In this document: in pieces, positions 60,926 to 64,000 of the stretch
Position numbering within the stretch: the stretch's first letter is position 1
Layout of the letters: each line of letters begins with the position of its first letter
DNA from: Lachnospiraceae bacterium
GTDB taxonomy: Bacteria; Bacillota; Clostridia; Lachnospirales; Lachnospiraceae
Direction: 5' to 3'
Assembly: GCA_902363835.1 (NCBI GenBank)
Contig: CABJBM010000031.1
Coordinates: 3,160-67,159, forward strand
DNA length: 64,000 nucleotides
Program-made: the position numbers and the translations under genes
Notes under the pieces: generated by a model
Told to the model about the DNA's origin: nothing
What the model saw: only the letters and a program-made list of their open reading frames with translations
Databases searched by the model: none

Positions 60926-61467
60926 TTTTACGGTACTTTTTGATATTCTGGCGGAATGATGACTTATCTTATAATAATATAATTTGATGCAAAATAGTGT
61001 AGTAAATGGTGTAGTAAATCAGGGAAGAGTTAAATATGTTTGGACATCTAAATAAGTCCATATGCTTGTATGTAAAATATGAGTATGTGGGCTTATTTTA
61101 GTGCCTTAAGCTAGTAAATACAAATCCCAACCCATAGCTTCAAATGGTAATATGGCGATTCTAGTGCGTCACAGGGGCATTGTAAAGGTACAACTTGAAA
61201 CAAGGATTATATTTCGTTCGTCATTTTGAAGAACAGCGCAATCCAAAACCAAGAGTTGATTATAAGTTCTGCGAGCGAAGCTACGTAGAATCAATTTTAA
61301 GCTTGAAATTTCAATAACCATCATTGTACAGAAAATTTCACTACCTTTGGTGAAGAAATACCTATCTAGCTAACGTGTGTTTCGTTTGATATAAGGACAA
61401 GGAATATGATGTAACGAAGGGGTAAAAAGCTTCGTCAATTAAACATAAAAGGAAGGAGCAAAGAATT
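60926..61467. other. Gene-free element end with direct repeats and hairpin
   Basis: No gene is supported in these 542 nt. Directly repeated GTGTAGTAAAT occurs at 60997-61007 and 61009-61019. A hairpin at 61050-61098 (AAATAAGTCCATA with TATGTGGGCTTATTT) followed by TTAG may be a terminator. A motif at 61164-61201 recurs at 61920-61957. The rest is A/T-rich with frequent stops in all frames. Confidence 0.5.
61164..61201. repeat. Shared upstream motif, copy 1
   Basis: Contains AGGGGC, then AGGTACAACTTGAAA. Copy 2 at 61920-61957 has AGGGGC, then AGGTACAAATTGAAA. Copies precede the phage-type gene and the HU-like gene by 267 and 44 nt. Confidence 0.5.
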
Positions 61468-61908
61468 ATGGTAAAGAGAGTAAGCAATATGAATGAATTG
61501 GCTGCTGCATTAAAGCCTACTATGTTAGGTATGGTTAATGAGATGACAGAAAGAGTCTATCAGACATTGAATTATTTCCTGCAAGAGTATTATGACAGTT
61601 ATGATCCCGAATACTACCGCAGACAACGTGACTTTCTACGATCAGCAGTAAAGGTTGAGCCAAAAGTAAAAGGTAATAAAGTAGTAGCTTCTGTGTTCAT
61701 CGACACAGATTCCATGGATAGTTATTATGGTGCAACTGGTGATCAAGTTGCTACATGGGCAGATCAAGGTTTACATGGTGGATTAGATGTAGGACATAAT
61801 ACACCACATGTTTGGACTAATACAATTGAAAGTACCGTTGATAATGGGGAACTATTAAAACTAGCGGTAGAATACTTGAAAAGTAAGGGTTTTGCAGTAA
61901 AACTTTAA
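61468..61908 (+). CDS. Phage-type protein of unknown role
   Basis: A 146-residue protein beginning MVKRVSNMNELAAALKPTML; segment YQTLNYFLQEYYDSYDPEYYRRQRDFLRSAV near residues 31-60 recalls tail-completion/HK97 gp10-like proteins of Firmicutes phages (ELQEYYDSYxPExYxRTxxLxxS), given here by parts QEYYDSYDPEYY and RDFLRSAV. GVDVGHN-like GGLDVGHNTPHVWT near 108 also fits phage virion proteins. AAGGAAGGAGC precedes the ATG. The A/T-rich codon use differs from the chromosome to the left. No neighbouring head or tail genes are visible, so it may be a stray module. Confidence 0.5.
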   Translation: MVKRVSNMNELAAALKPTMLGMVNEMTERVYQTLNYFLQEYYDSYDPEYYRRQRDFLRSAVKVEPKVKGNKVVASVFIDTDSMDSYYGATGDQVATWADQGLHGGLDVGHNTPHVWTNTIESTVDNGELLKLAVEYLKSKGFAVKL

Positions 61909-61919
61909 AGTAGTATAAG

Positions 61920-61957
61920 GTGATGCATCAAGGGGCTTATATAGGTACAAATTGAAA
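61920..61957. repeat. Shared upstream motif, copy 2
   Basis: See copy 1: core AGGTACAA-N-TTGAAA is conserved, with AGGGGC 6-7 nt before it. It lies in the 93-nt gap between the phage-type and HU-like genes and may be a shared promoter or processing signal of the element. Confidence 0.5.
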
Positions 61958-62001
61958 TGACAGTTTCATAAGGGAAAATAAATCACAGGAGGTAGTTAAA
62001 G

Positions 62002-62361
62002 ATGAATAAGAAAACATATTATCGTGGCTTTACTGTTAAGAGAGCTACAGAGCAAATCTACAAAAGAGAGGACAATACATATAACAAGAAGACAATTAAA
62101 AAAGTATTGAAGATGTATGCAGAGGAATGTATGGAAACATTAATAAACGGTGGGAAGATTAATATTAAGGGTGTAGGTACGATTCGCCCTAACATCATAC
62201 ATTCTGTACGTTGTGGACTTCCGGTAATGAAGAGTAGAGAAGAGAGCGGAGAAGATAGTTCTTATACAGTCGCAAGATTGAACATTTGCACTAGCGATAT
62301 ATTAAAGGAACAATTAAAAGAAAGATTAAGTGAAAACCTAAAAGGGGAAATGATGGACTGA
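62002..62361 (+). CDS. HU/IHF-like DNA-binding protein (divergent)
   Basis: A 119-residue basic protein. KKTIKKVLKMYAEECMETLI near residues 30-49 followed by NGGKINIKGVGTIRPNI near 50-66 matches the helical start and the GxxVxxxGFGTF turn of HU/IHF proteins; the DNA-grip arm is shortened. Such proteins bend DNA, and phage-borne versions assist replication or packaging. ACAGGAGGTAG precedes the ATG. About 30 N-terminal residues extend beyond the HU core. Confidence 0.55.
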   Translation: MNKKTYYRGFTVKRATEQIYKREDNTYNKKTIKKVLKMYAEECMETLINGGKINIKGVGTIRPNIIHSVRCGLPVMKSREESGEDSSYTVARLNICTSDILKEQLKERLSENLKGEMMD

Positions 62362-62427
62362 AAGGAGGAGAACGGATTATTAACAAGCATATTGCAGTTG
62401 CTATTGAAGAGAACGTGGAGGATTTGA

Positions 62428-62615
62428 ATGTCAAACAGGGTACCACATTGTAATGAATGCGATAGATGTCAATATACAGATCTGTTTTTTAAGGATTCTA
62501 TTGTTGCAAGGAAAATGAACCATTCACTTTATTTGGAAGATTAGGTGTAGACAGTCCGCCTAAGACAAGTCCTAGATGGTGTCCCAAAAGAGAAGTAAGC
62601 AAAACAGCGCGGTGA
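62428..62615 (+). pseudogene. Frameshifted zinc-ribbon protein
   Basis: An ATG at 62428 behind GTGGAGGA opens MSNRVPHCNECDRCQYTDLF and stops at 62544. In another frame, from about 62493 to the TGA at 62613, the sequence continues CCKENEPFTLFGRLGVDSP and ends WCPKREVSKTAR. Joined, the parts give a CxxCxxC...C...C-type zinc ribbon of ~60 residues as found in phages. One base has been lost or gained near 62493-62504. The T-run at 62485-62490 cannot explain it by a -1 slip, since that yields TAA. Confidence 0.55.
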
Positions 62616-62958
62616 TTGAGTTGTACTGGAATGTTAATTCCTAACTGGTAGGAAGTAAAAGAAAGCCAGTATCAGGATTCAAGAGTAAATCTATTTGACG
62701 GCTTAATTTTAAGCTGATTAATTCTATCTTCTTGTGCGGACAATTAATATCGTAGTCTACAACGTTGGATTGCCAGATTCTACGTGCTTTGGAGTTCTCA
62801 TGTAAACGCTTCTATGCACTTACGGAAATGTTATAATAGCTAGATGGACAAGGTTATCGGTGAGGAATTTCTGGTATTTGAGGCTGTGGAGTTCGCCATG
62901 TACTCACTGCTTGAGAGTAATACAGGTGGATTGTTTTGTTTTATTGGATAGTCTCTTT
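62616..62958 (+). other. Gap with one weak short ORF
   Basis: Mostly structureless A/T-rich sequence. A 35-codon frame at 62844-62951 (MDKVIGEEFLVFEAVEFAMY...) lies 6 nt after TATAATAG but has no ribosome site; it may be a remnant. I see nothing else. Confidence 0.35.
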
Positions 62959-63595
62959 CTATTTATGAGAAATTGATAGAATATGAGTGCTGAGTCCCAT
63001 AATTGCATCTTCCTTTTCAAGCAAACGTACAAGTTTTAATATAATCTCGCGGCGATTAGCGTCTTTCCATTGCTCATCTATATTAGGAACAAGCCAAGCT
63101 GGGCCAATTATACCACGGACGTCAACGCTATTGAATCCAGCCATTTCTATCTCTGTTTTTAGTTCTTGTGGCAAATAAAAAAGAACGTCCCAAGCCTTTG
63201 TAAGCTGAGTTCAGTTTTTTGATATGTTGCCCGTCCTTCAGCTCGCGAGTAATCATTTCAATGAAATCGCTGTCTCCAAGAAGATCATTTTTCATACCAT
63301 AAGTTGTTATAGCCCAAAGTGTTGTAGCATACCGAGTAATTGCGGCGCAAAAAAGTATACCATTGGGTTTGAGTAATCTCAAACATTCTTTAAGAGCATC
63401 ATGCCTTTCACTATAGTCAACGATGTGATACAGCGGCCCAAATAGCAAAATCGCATCTGCACTACAATCTGGACGATCTATATTTCTTGCGTCAGCAACC
63501 TGCATATCATATAATTTGCAATTTGGATTCTCATCTGCAAGTTGAGACGTCATTTCAATATTTTTCTCGGAAATATCATAGAGATATACCGTCAT
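62959..63595 (-). pseudogene. Truncated, frameshifted class I SAM methyltransferase
   Basis: The upstream part (63595 to 63128) reads MTVYLYDISEKNIEMTSQLA then DARNIDRPDCSADAILLFGPLYHI and ALKECLRLLKPNGILF: motifs II to IV of ubiE-like methyltransferases. The glycine-rich motif I that should precede residue 1 is absent. The C-terminal part (63174 to 62959, from LPQELKTEIEMAGFNSVDVR) is in another frame. The frames join if the T-run at 63182-63177 (minus strand) is one base shorter, so a single-base expansion broke it. It is not expected to be active. Confidence 0.75.
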
Positions 63596-63797
63596 AGACA
63601 GACCAAATGAAAAGGATATTTTTTCGTGACTGATAAGAAAGACGAATTGAAGATAATCCGTATGAGCTAGGTCGAAACTACCGAGATAAATATAAAACTA
63701 TATGCCACGGCAGAAATATCTTATTGTTCGCGTTTTAGTGGTGAGTGATAAAACTAATACAGTTGATATAAACTGATGTCAGGTTATTGGGGGTAAA

Positions 63798-63851
63798 AGG
63801 TAGGGGGTATATAACTAAGATATATATGTTATATTCCCCCCCTATTACCTC
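63798..63851. other. Long imperfect hairpin
   Basis: Arms 63798-63815 (AGGTAGGGGGTATATAAC) and 63828-63851 are complementary apart from a few inserted bases, around a TAAGATATATAT loop. No gene is nearby, so it may be an element-end or origin structure. Confidence 0.5.
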
Positions 63852-63874
63852 ATGATTGCCGTTTTATTATATTG

Positions 63875-63908
63875 AGACAGTATGAGTTATTCGTATTGTC
63901 TCTTTTAT
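63875..63908. terminator. Terminator-like hairpin in the element
   Basis: Arms GAGACAGTATGA (63875-63886) and TTCGTATTGTCTC (63891-63903) pair with G-U, followed by TTTTATTA. Confidence 0.55.
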
Positions 63909-63911
63909 TAT

Positions 63912-63972
63912 GGGTCGTGACCCTGTTGAGCACGCATAGCGTGCGAAATATAAACCACCCGCTATGCGGGTG
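63912..63972. repeat. Three consecutive perfect hairpins
   Basis: GGGTC-GT-GACCC (63912-63923), GCACGC-ATA-GCGTGC (63930-63944) and CACCCGC-TAT-GCGGGTG (63956-63972) follow each other within 61 bp, all with 2-3-nt loops. Then CGCGTCGCG. Such arrays occur at ends of IS200/IS605-like elements or in transfer origins; which one cannot be decided here. Confidence 0.6.
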
Positions 63973-64000
63973 CGCGTCGCGTGTTATACAAAAAAATCAC

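Noticed and set aside
62485..62490. Programmed -1 frameshift at the T-run of the zinc-ribbon gene
   Set aside because: A -1 slip leads directly to TAA, so it cannot join the two frames.
1..64000. CRISPR array, tRNA or rRNA genes
   Set aside because: No regularly spaced repeats, cloverleaf or rRNA-like stretches were seen by eye; a tRNAscan or CRISPR search was not possible.

Overview
The window looks like a chromosome segment of a spore-forming, mid-to-low-GC Clostridia member, most probably Lachnospiraceae (Lacrimispora / 'Clostridium' cluster XIVa). The reasons are the AGGAGG-type ribosome binding sites, frequent TTG and GTG starts, the spoIIA-sigF-spoVA sporulation block, type 1B dihydroorotate dehydrogenase with PyrK, type 2 PyrF, an L-box upstream of dapA and a CIRCE-controlled Hsp20. 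No rRNA, tRNA or CRISPR array was seen. The genus is inferred from gene content, not from a database search.

Layout. 1-13.3 kb: a partial D-2-hydroxyacid dehydrogenase, then a carbohydrate locus for glucuronoxylan fragments: aldo/keto reductase, epimerase and AraC regulator on the minus strand, and Gfo/Idh oxidoreductase, GH67 alpha-glucuronidase, three sugar-ABC genes and an SGNH esterase on the plus strand. About 12 kb is bracketed by two near-identical ~244-bp direct repeats, each holding the 3' end of an NMT1/THI5-like solute-binding protein gene, so the locus looks inserted into or duplicated around that gene. 13-20 kb: the intact binding protein, a HAD phosphatase, YerC, a DUF1836 protein, RidA, FolC behind a 12-codon upstream ORF, a 46-aa acidic protein and a TPR membrane protein. 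20.3-25.1 kb: forespore operon spoIIAA-spoIIAB-sigF, a consensus sigma-G promoter, a 53-aa membrane protein and spoVAA to spoVAE. 25.1-34.4 kb: a class A PBP, YigZ, TypA, a two-OB-fold SSB-like protein, a corrinoid adenosyltransferase-like protein, a lysine riboswitch, dapA and dapB.

35-42 kb: purine genes purC-purF, purB, a LysR regulator and purA. 42-61 kb: a cell-wall-binding-repeat protein, ABC-F ATPase, Rex, NAD(P)HX repair enzyme, alanine racemase with a MazF that lacks MazE, a CNNM/CorC protein, YebC, a soluble chemoreceptor-like protein, two GNATs, PepF, nitroreductase, Hsp20, a YkgJ-family protein and pyrF-pyrK-pyrD. The next pyrimidine gene, pyrE, is cut after eight codons at about 60,868. 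From there to the window end the sequence is A+T-rich, phage- or element-like and decayed: two small phage-type genes, a frameshifted zinc-ribbon gene, a broken methyltransferase gene and tandem perfect hairpins.

The least explained signals are (i) a 61-nt leader repeated at 52 of 61 positions directly upstream of dapB and of the YkgJ-family gene, with pairing-preserving changes in a 7-bp stem; (ii) the repeat-bracketed 12-kb sugar locus; (iii) the pyrE break point; and (iv) several short genes or leaders: the folC upstream ORF, the sigF-spoVAA small membrane protein, and a promoter followed at once by a terminator before typA.
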